From assembly GCA_900548345.1 (NCBI GenBank), contig URKA01000004.1, forward strand, positions 1 through 64,000: DNA of 64,000 nt. The letters are read 5' to 3'. The notes beneath the pieces were generated by a model. That model was not told the DNA's origin. It ran no database searches and saw only the letters and a program-made list of their open reading frames with translations. The translations under genes were made by a program, and so were the position numbers. The DNA comes from an uncultured Paraprevotella sp. (lineage in GTDB: Bacteria > Bacteroidota > Bacteroidia > Bacteroidales > Bacteroidaceae). Every line of letters starts with the position of its first letter. Positions within the stretch are counted from its first letter, which is position 1. Below are positions 15,984 through 24,948 of the stretch, one piece after another.

Positions 15984-16031
15984 ATCCCCTGAATGCTTTT
16001 CTGATTAAACGGCGAAAAGCTTTCAGGGGAT
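15984..16031. terminator. Long hairpin between convergent genes
   Basis: An 18-base arm (15984-16001, ATCCCCTGAATGCTTTTC) pairs with 16014-16031 with one mismatch around a 12-base loop. It separates the plus-strand purM unit from the minus-strand lipoprotein gene ending at 16062. No long T-run follows, so this is a likely but atypical bidirectional terminator. Confidence 0.5.
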
Positions 16032-16061
16032 AACCTTATAAGCAGACGCAAATGTTCTTCA

Positions 16062-17381
16062 TCATTTCGGACATACCGGACGCACACTGACGGCATACAT
16101 CTTGTTCAGTTCCACCAGAGCGTATCTATCGTCTCCCGGAGATGTCATCCCAAACAGGCGGAAAGCATACACACGGCTTCTGTCCAACGGAGCAGAGGCA
16201 TCGAAATACGGGGTGGACGTCCAGAAATATCCCGTGTGGTATCCGCCCTGTCCCACTTCCGTATCTTTCGTGTCGGCGAAAGGCAGATAAATGGTATTCC
16301 TGTAACTCGACACCAGTACACCCGGCCTGTAGTCGTCGAACCTGACCGGTAATATCTCGCATTGTGAAAGCAACTGTTCTATGTTTTCTCTGGTAGGCAG
16401 TTGCCATGCAGGGTCAGCCTCGGCCAGTTGTGCGGCCTCATCATAGGTGTAGTAGTTGCCGGTATCCCACGGCATGGCGGCACCAAGATTGCATGCAGCC
16501 CAGTCGACACTCAACGACAAGTCTACCATACCGCTTTCGGTGATTTTCCTTGAAGAGACGGAATAGCGTTCCGCAGAACGGTACTCCACCAGCCCGTCAC
16601 AGTCCACACAAAGAACGAAAGATACTTTGGCCCCCGGAGGAAGATTCGTGAAATTGACCATGAGCCGGTCTCCATCCAACCTTACACCGTAGTGTTCGGC
16701 ATCGGCCCTTTCCGTCTCATAATATAGGATACTGCACTGAAAGTCCTCCAGCACCACATCCTCCAGACTTACCTTCACATTCTTGTACACGCTTGTCAGG
16801 GCGGAATACGGGTTCAGGCTCACCTGACATTCGGCTTCTCTCACGGAGATATTGCCCACACCGGTCCGTTGTCCGAAAAGCACCTCTTCCGTGGTGGTAA
16901 ACTCCTTTATCTCACCCCACAGATACCCATCGTCACTGCTTCTGACAAAGGGCCGGCAATAATATGTCGTTTCCCCTCTTAATCCCTTTATCCGGAGTGT
17001 CTGCAAACCGGGCGTAGGTTGAGGCGCATCCACAATCCCATGTATCCACTCCTTGGGTTCTTTTTCGAGATTCTCTGCCGACACGCTAAGGGCAACGCCC
17101 GTGGCCGACACTTTCTCCATGTTTCCATCCAGGAAAATGTCGATGTCCGTTCCGAATCCACAGATGTTAGAGGCATCATACACCGTGATGGAAACATCCT
17201 TCAAAGTCGTCTCTTCATCAGACGTTCCGTTGTCCTGACCTTCGTCGTCCGTAGGAGTGTCGACCACCTCCTCCATGTCCTCCTCCGCATCGGAAGTGCT
17301 GCACGATGCGAATGGAAGGGCAAGCCACATGCATGACGCAAGGGACATCAAGCACCAATAAGTTCTTTTTGATTTCATCAT
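16062..17381 (-). CDS. Surface lipoprotein with Fib_succ_major-like C-terminal domain
   Basis: This 439-residue protein has a lipoprotein signal ending PFASC and an acidic linker rich in Asp, Glu and Thr, typical of surface-exposed Bacteroides lipoproteins. A fibronectin-like module follows (about 60-165, ending LRGETTYYCRPFVRSSDDGYLWGEIKEFTT), then a second beta-rich region. The C-terminal part (about 285-439) has LSVDWAACNLGA, YYTYDEAA, WQLPTRENIEQLL, YFWTSTPY and VRPVCPK. This is the pattern of the fibrobacter succinogenes major paralogous domain, related to the sulfatase-modifying/C-type lectin fold. The role is probably surface binding; no catalytic residues are evident. It is alone on its strand between plus-strand housekeeping genes. 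Confidence 0.8.
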   Translation of the reverse strand: MMKSKRTYWCLMSLASCMWLALPFASCSTSDAEEDMEEVVDTPTDDEGQDNGTSDEETTLKDVSITVYDASNICGFGTDIDIFLDGNMEKVSATGVALSVSAENLEKEPKEWIHGIVDAPQPTPGLQTLRIKGLRGETTYYCRPFVRSSDDGYLWGEIKEFTTTEEVLFGQRTGVGNISVREAECQVSLNPYSALTSVYKNVKVSLEDVVLEDFQCSILYYETERADAEHYGVRLDGDRLMVNFTNLPPGAKVSFVLCVDCDGLVEYRSAERYSVSSRKITESGMVDLSLSVDWAACNLGAAMPWDTGNYYTYDEAAQLAEADPAWQLPTRENIEQLLSQCEILPVRFDDYRPGVLVSSYRNTIYLPFADTKDTEVGQGGYHTGYFWTSTPYFDASAPLDRSRVYAFRLFGMTSPGDDRYALVELNKMYAVSVRPVCPK

Positions 17382-17546
17382 AAGTATATCTTTTAGGCAT
17401 CCTCCGTCCTGCAGTTATCCGACCGCAGGAACTGAAAAACAGCGGAAATTTATAAAAAATATAGCATCCACACAAGAAAGACGGCCCAAAAGTACATATT
17501 AGATTCTTTCACAGGCTTTTCAAAAGCCATTTTCACCTTTCCGGTT

Positions 17547-17634
17547 CTATAAATAAAAGTTTTGTTTTTAAAAATAAAAGTTTTATTCTTGAAAATAAAA
17601 GCACTGTTTTTGAAAATAAAAGTTTTATTTATAG
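17547..17634. repeat. 21-bp A/T-tract array, four units, inverted ends
   Basis: AATAAAAG begins at 17552, 17573, 17594 and 17615, an exact 21-bp period. The block opens with CTATAAATAAAA and closes with its reverse complement TTTTATTTATAG, giving a length of 21 x 4 + 4. Each unit carries an AAAAGTTTT step and a TTTTTGAAAA-like step about half a unit away, so A/T tracts recur about every 10.5 bp. Weak reading frames across it are artefacts of the repeat. The rest of the 406-base gap 17382-17787 holds only the prfA promoter. Confidence 0.85.
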
Positions 17635-17756
17635 TTTCGTTGGGGAAAAAACCGTTTTTCCATGACAGAAAAGATAAAAACATGCCCCGACCCTGACGGA
17701 TGGCCCCGACAAACGGATTCTTGCCTGTTTTGTCTCCTCTTTTCATTTCTTTATTG

Positions 17757-17764
17757 TATCTTTG
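17757..17764 (+). promoter_or_regulatory. -7 element of the prfA operon
   Basis: TATCTTTG matches TAnnTTTG. A TTTTG at 17728-17732 lies 24 bp upstream, slightly too far for the consensus. The transcript would start near 17771, 17 bases before the prfA ATG. Confidence 0.55.
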
Positions 17765-17787
17765 CGGAAAGAAAATCACATCAGAAT

Positions 17788-18900
17788 ATGGCAGAAAGCA
17801 CGAACATACTGGAAAAACTGGAAGGACTGGTCAGCAGATACGAGGAAGTGGCCACACTTATCACCGACCCTAACGTTATCAGCGACCAGAAACGATATGT
17901 GAAACTTACCAAAGAGTACAAGGAACTGGGCGACATCATGCAGGCACGGAAAGAATACACGAATTGCCTGAAGGCGCAGCAGGAAGCCAAGGAACTCATC
18001 GCAACCGAAGACGACCCCGAAATGAGGGAAATGGCACGCGAGGAACTGGCCGCTGCGGAAAAACGCATCCCGGAAATAGAAGAGGAAATCAAGTTGTTGC
18101 TGGTGCCGGCCGACCCCGAAGACGACAAGAACGTCATCATGGAAATCCGCGGCGGGACCGGAGGCGACGAAGCGGCCCTGTTTGCCGGCGACCTGTTCAG
18201 GATGTACTCCAAATTCTGCGAACTGAAAGGATGGAAAATCGCCGTATCCAGCTTCAACGAAGGCTCGGCCGGAGGCTATAAGGAAATTATCTTCAGCGTG
18301 ACGGGCGAAAAGGTGTACGGCACGATGAAATATGAATCGGGCGTGCACCGTGTGCAGCGCGTTCCGGCTACCGAGACACAGGGACGCGTGCATACATCGG
18401 CCGCCACGGTGGCCGTGCTGCCCGAAGCACAGGAATTCGATGTGGAAATCAACGAAGGTGAAATCAAATGGGATACCTTCCGCTCCAGCGGTGCCGGCGG
18501 CCAGAACGTCAACAAGGTGGAATCCGGTGTGCGTGCCCGTTATATGTGGAAGAACCCCAACACGGGCGAGACCGAAGAAATCCTGATTGAATGTACCGAA
18601 ACGCGCGACCAGCCGAAAAACAAGGAGCGCGCATTGGCACGACTGCGCACATTCATCTACGACAAGGAACATCAGAAGTACATCGACGATATCGCCAGCC
18701 GACGCAAGACAATGGTGTCGACAGGCGACCGCTCCGCCAAAATCCGCACCTACAACTACCCGCAGAGCCGCATCACCGACCACCGCATAGGCTACAACAT
18801 GCAGAACCTGCCCTCGTTCATGGACGGCAACATCCAGGACTGCATCGACCAACTGACCGTGGCCGAAAACGCCGAACGGATGAAAGAAAGCGAACTGTAA
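17788..18900 (+). CDS. prfA: Peptide chain release factor 1
   Basis: RF1 reads UAA and UAG stop codons and triggers hydrolysis of peptidyl-tRNA. This 370-residue protein shows the catalytic GGQ in SSGAGGQNVNKVESGVRARY, the preceding GTGGDEAALFAGDLFRMYSKFCELKGWK and HRVQRVPATETQGRVHTSAATVAVLPE. The start is the ATG at 17788; the frame is open upstream to 17662, but a promoter lies in that stretch. Bases 17788-20631 encode prfA and a DUF4153 protein in close succession, followed by pyrF, an arrangement consistent with one operon. Confidence 0.96.
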   Translation: MAESTNILEKLEGLVSRYEEVATLITDPNVISDQKRYVKLTKEYKELGDIMQARKEYTNCLKAQQEAKELIATEDDPEMREMAREELAAAEKRIPEIEEEIKLLLVPADPEDDKNVIMEIRGGTGGDEAALFAGDLFRMYSKFCELKGWKIAVSSFNEGSAGGYKEIIFSVTGEKVYGTMKYESGVHRVQRVPATETQGRVHTSAATVAVLPEAQEFDVEINEGEIKWDTFRSSGAGGQNVNKVESGVRARYMWKNPNTGETEEILIECTETRDQPKNKERALARLRTFIYDKEHQKYIDDIASRRKTMVSTGDRSAKIRTYNYPQSRITDHRIGYNMQNLPSFMDGNIQDCIDQLTVAENAERMKESEL

Positions 18901-18915
18901 ACACATCGTACTGCC

Positions 18916-20631
18916 ATGAAAGAAATCTTCACGCGACAGGCCATTGCCGCAAACATCGAACAGTGCCGGAAACGCTTTCCGGCAACCATCTGCTTCACCG
19001 TGGCACTCACGGCTTATCTGCTGTTTCTGACATGGGCGGAAACCGATGAAATCGGCAAACGACTCAAGTTTGCCATAGGCTATTACCTGTCGGCCGGATG
19101 CGTGCTTACGCTCTCCTTGCGCCTGTGGGGTGAAGAATTTAAGCGGCGGCGCAACAAGATTGCCGCGCAAATAGTGGCACACACCCTGCTGGCGGCAGAC
19201 CTCCTCTACCTGCTGCTGATGCCCGAAGAAAGGTTCGGAATGGAAAGCGGACTCGGACATGCTTCCATCCTGACGGCTCTATGCCTGACATTGCCCGTTC
19301 TCCCGTTCTTCCGCGAACAGGATGACACGGCCTCATGGAACTTCACATTGCAACTGATACACCATGCCTGCGCCGCCATCCTCATAGGACTTCTGATGAC
19401 GGGCGGTTTAAGTCTGCTGGCGGCATCTCTGGACGCCCTGTTCGGCATCGACATGAAATCGGAAGTCTATCTTACATTCTGGATTCTGTGCAGCCAGTTG
19501 CTCGGCACACTGCTCTTCCTCGGACGCATACCGCACGGCAACGGGAAACACGAGCGTACGGCCCATACATCGGAATTCCTGAACAAAGTCATCCGCTACC
19601 TGCTACTTCCCCTGTCAGGGTGCTATCTGGCCGTGCTTTACGGCTACACCGTCAAGATTTTAGTAGAAATGCAGCTGCCCGACGGCTGGATTACCAAACT
19701 CGTCACCACACTCATGCTCGGATGCCTTTGCATGGAAGCGGGCTTCTATCCCGCCATCCGGCAAGACGGACGGAAGTTGGAACAGACCGTGGCACGCTGG
19801 TTGCCCATACTCATACTGCCCATGGTGGCACTGATGAGCATCGCCATCGGACGACGCATGGCCGACTACGGAATCACCGTCAGCCGCCTCTACGTGCTGG
19901 CACTGAACGTATGGTTCTATATCGTCTGCATCGGACTGTTCCTCACACGCGCACGCCGAATCCATTGGCTGCCGGTTTCCTTTGCCGCACTGTTCCTGCT
20001 CGTATCGGCATTTCCGGCCAACTTTGTCGGCCTGGCACGCAAGCATATTAGAAATGAGATACATGCCATGCTGGAAGAGACCTATAAAGGGAACCTTCCC
20101 ATGAGCCAGACAAGTTACACGGAATGGCTCAACGCCATGCCCCAGGAGAAAGCCAACAGGGCAAGCAGCCTGCTGGCTTATATGGACTATACGCTGAGCG
20201 ACCCTGAAACCGACCGTATAGTGGACAAGGAAAAGAAAGGCTGGTTTTCGTATTATTCGAGACGCGTGGACGACGCGACGGAAGTCCATGAAAACAGCTG
20301 CCCGGCGAACGCGGTCATAGCCATACCGGAAGGCTTCACCGCCCTGCAGCACTTCAGGAAAGACACGGATTCGGCCCGTATCCGGAAAGACAGCCTTGTA
20401 TTTTCGTTCCGCATCGACGGCTCCGCCCCTCGCGAAATCCACATCAGCCTCAACACGCTGAAACAGATGGATAAAGAACAAGACATGAAACCGCTCACCG
20501 TCCATGCCGACGACAACTGCCGGATTGTGCTGACACAATATTGGCTGAGACGGGACAATAAAGAAGGAAGCCTGATGCCCGACAATAAGATACACTTCAA
20601 TTACACCGGCTACATCTTTACAAGAAAATAA
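18916..20631 (+). CDS. DUF4153-type polytopic membrane protein
   Basis: This 571-residue protein starts 15 bases after prfA. About ten hydrophobic segments span residues 25-380 (for example TICFTVALTAYLLFL, ILTALCLTLPVLPFF, AAILIGLLMTGGLSLLAA, WFYIVCIGLFL), followed by a soluble C-terminal domain of about 190 residues. This matches DUF4153 proteins of Bacteroidetes, which have no established function. It lies between prfA and pyrF and is probably cotranscribed with both. The C-terminal domain is likely periplasmic, but the topology cannot be fixed from sequence alone. No catalytic motif is visible. Confidence 0.75.
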   Translation: MKEIFTRQAIAANIEQCRKRFPATICFTVALTAYLLFLTWAETDEIGKRLKFAIGYYLSAGCVLTLSLRLWGEEFKRRRNKIAAQIVAHTLLAADLLYLLLMPEERFGMESGLGHASILTALCLTLPVLPFFREQDDTASWNFTLQLIHHACAAILIGLLMTGGLSLLAASLDALFGIDMKSEVYLTFWILCSQLLGTLLFLGRIPHGNGKHERTAHTSEFLNKVIRYLLLPLSGCYLAVLYGYTVKILVEMQLPDGWITKLVTTLMLGCLCMEAGFYPAIRQDGRKLEQTVARWLPILILPMVALMSIAIGRRMADYGITVSRLYVLALNVWFYIVCIGLFLTRARRIHWLPVSFAALFLLVSAFPANFVGLARKHIRNEIHAMLEETYKGNLPMSQTSYTEWLNAMPQEKANRASSLLAYMDYTLSDPETDRIVDKEKKGWFSYYSRRVDDATEVHENSCPANAVIAIPEGFTALQHFRKDTDSARIRKDSLVFSFRIDGSAPREIHISLNTLKQMDKEQDMKPLTVHADDNCRIVLTQYWLRRDNKEGSLMPDNKIHFNYTGYIFTRK

Positions 20632-20655
20632 TTACCAACGAAGCAATATACAACT

Positions 20656-21483
20656 ATGGACAGACAACAGCTATTCGAGAACATCAAAAAGAAACAGTCG
20701 TTCCTGTGTGTGGGATTGGACACCGACATCAAGAAAATCCCCGGACATCTTTTAAAAGGAGAAGAAGACCCCGTCTTTGCTTTCAACAGGGCCATCATCG
20801 ACGCCACGGCTCCTTATTGCATCGCCTACAAGCCCAACCTTGCCTTTTATGAAAGTATGGGCGTGAAAGGCTGGATATCATTCGAGAAGACCATCAAATA
20901 CCTCAACGAAAACTACCCCGACCAGTTCATCATCGCCGACGCCAAACGCGGCGACATCGGCAACACATCGGCCATGTATGCCCGCACATTCTTCGAGAAA
21001 ATGCAGCTCGATGCACTGACAGTAGCTCCTTACATGGGAGAAGACAGCGTAACCCCTTTCCTGAACTACGAAGGCAAATGGGTGATTCTGCTGGCACTGA
21101 CCAGCAACAAAGGCTCGCACGACTTCCAACTGACCACGGACGAAAAGGGCGAACGCCTGTTTGAAAAGGTGCTACGCAAGAGTCAGGAATGGGGCAATGC
21201 CGATAATATGATGTATGTGGTAGGGGCTACACAGGGAAGCATGTTCGCCGACATCCGCCGCATAGCTCCCGACCACTTCCTTCTGGTGCCGGGCATCGGG
21301 GCACAAGGCGGCTCGCTGGAAGAGGTGTGCCGCTACGGCATGAACGACACCTGCGGACTGATTGTCAACAGCAGCCGCGCCATCATCTATGCCGATTCTA
21401 CCGAAAACTTTGCTGCCACAGCAGCGGAAAAAGCACGGGAAGTGCAGACGGAAATGGCCGTACAGCTGAAACGCATCCTGTAA
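20656..21483 (+). CDS. pyrF: Orotidine 5'-phosphate decarboxylase
   Basis: PyrF decarboxylates OMP to UMP, the last step of de novo pyrimidine synthesis. The 275-residue protein is the longer (type 2) form. It shows FLCVGLDTDIKKIP at the start, the catalytic DAKRGDIGNTSAMYARTFF (Asp-Lys-x-x-Asp set), DALTVAPYMGEDSVTPFL, LVPGIGAQGG and a C-terminal IVNSSRAIIYA phosphate-binding segment. It begins 24 bases after the DUF4153 gene and is followed by a perfect hairpin, so it closes the prfA unit. Confidence 0.95.
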   Translation: MDRQQLFENIKKKQSFLCVGLDTDIKKIPGHLLKGEEDPVFAFNRAIIDATAPYCIAYKPNLAFYESMGVKGWISFEKTIKYLNENYPDQFIIADAKRGDIGNTSAMYARTFFEKMQLDALTVAPYMGEDSVTPFLNYEGKWVILLALTSNKGSHDFQLTTDEKGERLFEKVLRKSQEWGNADNMMYVVGATQGSMFADIRRIAPDHFLLVPGIGAQGGSLEEVCRYGMNDTCGLIVNSSRAIIYADSTENFAATAAEKAREVQTEMAVQLKRIL

Positions 21484-21505
21484 CGTTTCTTACCAAAATC
21501 ATATA

Positions 21506-21550
21506 AAAGTCCGTTCATTCTGAATCCATTAATCAGCATGAACGGACTTT
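21506..21550 (+). terminator. Terminator after pyrF
   Basis: AAAGTCCGTTCAT (21506-21518) pairs perfectly with ATGAACGGACTTT (21538-21550) around a 19-base loop. Only a few T residues follow. It lies 22 bases after the pyrF stop, before lpxD. Confidence 0.7.
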
Positions 21551-21715
21551 CTGACATCCCATCCCTATATTTCCGAGCCTTACCGCCACTCCTGACACGT
21601 TCCGAAGAAGTGTTCCGTTTTTCACCGAACATGTATTTTATTCTCTCAAAATATAGCATATTCCATTTTTTTTTGCGACATTTGCACGATTACTAATGGC
21701 AATATATAACAGACT

Positions 21716-22765
21716 ATGGAATTTACCGCTAAGCAAATAGCTGAATTCATACAAGGAACAATCGTAGGAGATGAGAATGCCAAAGTGCACACATTCGCAA
21801 AAATCGAAGAGGGAGTGCCGGGCGCCATCTCTTTCCTTTCCAACCCCAAATACATACATTACATTTATGACACACAGGCAAGCATTGTGCTGGTGAATAG
21901 GGATTTCGAACCGGAACATCCCGTCAGCCCCACATTGATACGTGTAGACAACGCTTATGAAAGTTTGGCCAAACTGCTTGCGCTTTACGAGTCGATGAAA
22001 CCCAAACGCACGGGCATCGACCCGCTGGCTTACGTGGCACCGACAGCCAAAATAGGTAAAGATGTCTACCTTGCGCCTTTCAGCGCGGTAGGCGACCACG
22101 CGGAAATCGGCGACGGCACGGAACTTCATCCCCATGCTACGGTTGGAAGCGGAGCGAAAGTTGGAAAGAACTGCATTCTTTATGCCAACACAACGGTATA
22201 TCACGACTGCCGTGTAGGCAACAACTGTATCCTGCACGCCGGAAGCGTAATCGGCGCCGACGGTTTCGGATTTGCCCCCTCGGCCGAAGGATATGAGAAA
22301 ATCCCGCAAATCGGCATCGCCATACTGGAAGACAATGTGGAAGTGGGTGCCAACTCATGTGTGGACCGCGCTACAATGGGAGCCACAATCGTGCATAGCG
22401 GCGTGAAAATCGACAACCTGGTACAGGTGGCACACAACGTAGAGGTGGGCAGCCACACGGTGATGTGTGCACAGGTGGGCGTGGCCGGCTCTACAAAAAT
22501 CGGTGAGTGGTGTACGTTTGCAGGGCAGGTCGGCATAGCCGGACATGCCGTCATTGGCGATAAAGTAACCAGCGGTGCACAGGCAGGCATCGCGGGAAGC
22601 ATCCGCAAGGGACATGTCACCGTACAAGGCTCTCCCGCCATAGATGCCAAAAACTTCGCACGTTCGAGTGTGGTTTACAAGAACCTGCCGGAAATGTATG
22701 CAGACGTGAACCGAATGAAGAAAGAAATAGAAGAACTAAAAGAACTGCTCAATAAGAACAAATAA
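21716..22765 (+). CDS. lpxD: UDP-3-O-acylglucosamine N-acyltransferase
   Basis: LpxD adds the N-linked hydroxyacyl chain in lipid A synthesis, using acyl-ACP. This 349-residue protein has the N-terminal uridine-binding domain (MEFTAKQIAEFIQGTIVGDE... ISFLSNPKY) and a left-handed beta-helix of hexapeptide repeats (about 110-310), including GADGFGFAPSAEGYEKIPQIG and VDRATMGATIVHSGVKIDNLVQVAHNVEVG with the catalytic His in the AHNV segment. The C-terminal helix (NRMKKEIEELKELLNKNK) is a coiled coil that helps ACP binding. It is the first gene of lpxD-lpxC/fabZ-lpxA, with 4 bases to the next gene. Upstream, GACATTTG at 21677-21684 is a weak -7 candidate. Confidence 0.95.
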   Translation: MEFTAKQIAEFIQGTIVGDENAKVHTFAKIEEGVPGAISFLSNPKYIHYIYDTQASIVLVNRDFEPEHPVSPTLIRVDNAYESLAKLLALYESMKPKRTGIDPLAYVAPTAKIGKDVYLAPFSAVGDHAEIGDGTELHPHATVGSGAKVGKNCILYANTTVYHDCRVGNNCILHAGSVIGADGFGFAPSAEGYEKIPQIGIAILEDNVEVGANSCVDRATMGATIVHSGVKIDNLVQVAHNVEVGSHTVMCAQVGVAGSTKIGEWCTFAGQVGIAGHAVIGDKVTSGAQAGIAGSIRKGHVTVQGSPAIDAKNFARSSVVYKNLPEMYADVNRMKKEIEELKELLNKNK

Positions 22766-22769
22766 TACT

Positions 22770-24155
22770 ATGCTGAAACAAAACACTTTACAAGGGAGTT
22801 TCTCTTTATATGGCAAAGGGTTGCATACCGGACTGAATCTGACCGTGACATTCAACCCCGCCCCTGAAAACCACGGCTACAAAATACAACGCATCGACCT
22901 TGAAGGCCAGCCCCTCATCGATGCCATAGCGGAAAATGTGGTAGACACCACAAGAGGTACGGTATTGGGCCGTGGAGAAGCAAAATGCAGCACTGTGGAA
23001 CATGCCTTGGCGGCATTATATGCCTTGGGTGTCGACAACTGTCTGCTGCAAGTAAACGGTCCTGAACTTCCCATCCTCGACGGAAGTGCGGAAATCTACG
23101 TGGAAAACATCAAACGCGTAGGCATAGCCGAGCAAAACGCCGTAAAGGATTATTATATCATCCGCAAGAAGATTGAAGTGAAAGATGAAGAGACGGGGTC
23201 TTGCATCACTATCCTGCCGGATGAACAGTTCAGCATCACAGCCATGATTTCCTTCAATTCCAAAGTCCTGTCAAGCCAATTTGCCACCTTGGACAACATG
23301 GAGCGTTTCGAATCGGAAATCGCCGCAAGCCGCACATTCGTATTTGTGCGCGAAGTAGAGCAACTGTTGGCCGCAGGCCTGATTAAAGGCGGTGACCTGG
23401 ACAATGCTGTCGTCATCTACGAGAACGAAATGTCGCAGGAGAAGCTCGACAAACTGGCGGACAGCATAGGAGTACCCCACCATGACGCCTCGGAAAAAGG
23501 ATACCTGAACCATAAACCCTTGGTATGGAACAACGAACCGGCACGACACAAACTGCTGGATATTATCGGCGACATGGCCTTAATAGGGAAACCAATCAAG
23601 GGACGTATCATCGCCACACGTCCGGGACATACCATCAATAATAAGTTCGCGCGCATGATGCGCAAGGAAATCCGCGCGCATGAGATACAGGCTCCGGGCT
23701 ACGACTGTAATGAGACTCCGATAATGGATGTGAACCGCATACGCGAGCTACTTCCCCACCGCTATCCCATGCAGTTGGTCGACAAAGTAATCGAATTGGG
23801 CCCCAATACCATCGTGGCTGTCAAAAACATAACAAGCAATGAACCGTTCTTTACCGGACACTTCCCGCAAGAGCCGGTCATGCCCGGTGTATTGCAGATT
23901 GAAGCCATGGCACAGGCAGGCGGCTTATTAGTGCTCAACTCCGTGGACGAACCGGAACGATGGAGCACATACTTCCTCCGTATCGACCAGGTGAAATTCC
24001 GTCAGAAAGTCGTTCCGGGCGATACACTTATCTTCAAAGTCGAGTTGCTGGCCCCCCTGCGCCACGGCATATCTTCCATGCGCGGATACGCCTTCGTGGG
24101 CGAAAGCATCGTAACGGAAGCCACCTTTACCGCACAGATTGTAAAAAACAAGTAG
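22770..24155 (+). CDS. lpxC-fabZ: LpxC-FabZ fusion: lipid A deacetylase and hydroxyacyl-ACP dehydratase
   Basis: This 461-residue bifunctional protein joins LpxC (about 1-310) and FabZ (about 318-461). LpxC removes the N-acetyl group from UDP-3-O-acyl-GlcNAc, the committed lipid A step. It shows GKGLHTGLNLTVTFNPA, TVEHALAALYALGVDNC (zinc His), ARHKLLDIIGDMALIG (His-x-x-x-Asp zinc pair) and GHTINN. FabZ dehydrates 3-hydroxyacyl-ACP and shows LLPHRYPMQLVDKV, TGHFPQEPVMPGVLQIEAMAQAGG with the catalytic His and Glu. The fusion is known in Bacteroidetes and links supply of hydroxyacyl chains to lipid A and fatty acid synthesis. It is 4 bases from lpxD and 7 bases from lpxA. Confidence 0.96.
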   Translation: MLKQNTLQGSFSLYGKGLHTGLNLTVTFNPAPENHGYKIQRIDLEGQPLIDAIAENVVDTTRGTVLGRGEAKCSTVEHALAALYALGVDNCLLQVNGPELPILDGSAEIYVENIKRVGIAEQNAVKDYYIIRKKIEVKDEETGSCITILPDEQFSITAMISFNSKVLSSQFATLDNMERFESEIAASRTFVFVREVEQLLAAGLIKGGDLDNAVVIYENEMSQEKLDKLADSIGVPHHDASEKGYLNHKPLVWNNEPARHKLLDIIGDMALIGKPIKGRIIATRPGHTINNKFARMMRKEIRAHEIQAPGYDCNETPIMDVNRIRELLPHRYPMQLVDKVIELGPNTIVAVKNITSNEPFFTGHFPQEPVMPGVLQIEAMAQAGGLLVLNSVDEPERWSTYFLRIDQVKFRQKVVPGDTLIFKVELLAPLRHGISSMRGYAFVGESIVTEATFTAQIVKNK

Positions 24156-24162
24156 TAGAAAT

Positions 24163-24936
24163 ATGAGCAAGATAAGTCCTTTGGCCTTCATCGATCCTGA
24201 AGCGAAAATCGGTGAGAATTGCGAGATTGGGCCGTTTTGTTTTATAGACAAGAACGTGGTTATAGGCAATGACAATGTGCTGATGAACGGCGTAACCGTA
24301 TTGTACGGAGCGCGCATCGGCAATGGAAACACCATATTCCCTGGTGCCGTAATCAGTGCCGTACCGCAAGACCTCAAATTCAGAGGAGAAGACACCACAG
24401 CCGTAGTGGGTGACCACAACAAAATCCGTGAGAATGTAACCATCAACCGCGGTACGGCATCCAAAGGTGAAACCGTAGTAGGAAGCGGCAACCTGTTGAT
24501 GGAAGGCGTGCATGTGGCACACGATGCATACGTGGGCAACGATTGCATCATAGGGAATAGTACGAAACTGGCCGGCGAAACAGTCATTGACGACCACGCC
24601 ATCATCAGTGCCGGTGTGCTTATGCACCAGTTCTGCCGCGTGGGCGGATACACCATGGTAGGCGGCGGTACCCGGTTCAGCCAGAACATTCCACCTTATA
24701 CTATATGCGCGCGCGAACCGGCGGCATATTGCGGTTTGAATCTCGTAGGACTTCGACGCAGAGGATTCAGCAATGAACTGATAGAAAACATACACAACGC
24801 ATACAGAATCATCTATCAGGGCGGCATGTCGCTGAACGAAGCTCTGCAGAAAGTGCGCGAAGAAGTTCCGGCAAGTCCGGAGATTGATTATATCGTGAAG
24901 TTTATCGAAGACTCCAAAAGAGGATTCGTCCATTAA
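24163..24936 (+). CDS. lpxA: UDP-N-acetylglucosamine O-acyltransferase
   Basis: LpxA transfers a 3-hydroxyacyl chain from ACP to UDP-GlcNAc, the first lipid A step. The 257-residue protein is a left-handed beta-helix of hexapeptide repeats (IGENCEIGPFCFIDKNVVIG onward). It contains GAVISAVPQDLKFRGEDT, HVAHDAYVGNDCIIGN with the catalytic His, and the C-terminal helical part GLRRRGFSNELIENIHNAYRIIYQGG. The length is standard. It follows lpxC-fabZ by 7 bases and is 12 bases from the next gene, all in one operon. Confidence 0.96.
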   Translation: MSKISPLAFIDPEAKIGENCEIGPFCFIDKNVVIGNDNVLMNGVTVLYGARIGNGNTIFPGAVISAVPQDLKFRGEDTTAVVGDHNKIRENVTINRGTASKGETVVGSGNLLMEGVHVAHDAYVGNDCIIGNSTKLAGETVIDDHAIISAGVLMHQFCRVGGYTMVGGGTRFSQNIPPYTICAREPAAYCGLNLVGLRRRGFSNELIENIHNAYRIIYQGGMSLNEALQKVREEVPASPEIDYIVKFIEDSKRGFVH

Positions 24937-24948
24937 AACATAACGCCC

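Noticed and set aside
17450..17779. Minus-strand frame with NKTFIFK repeats
   Set aside because: The repeats arise because the 21-bp array has a period divisible by three; similar frames appear on both strands at the second array.
17776..19260. 494-codon minus-strand frame opposite prfA
   Set aside because: It is a shadow of well-supported prfA and DUF4153 coding sequence with no recognisable protein features.
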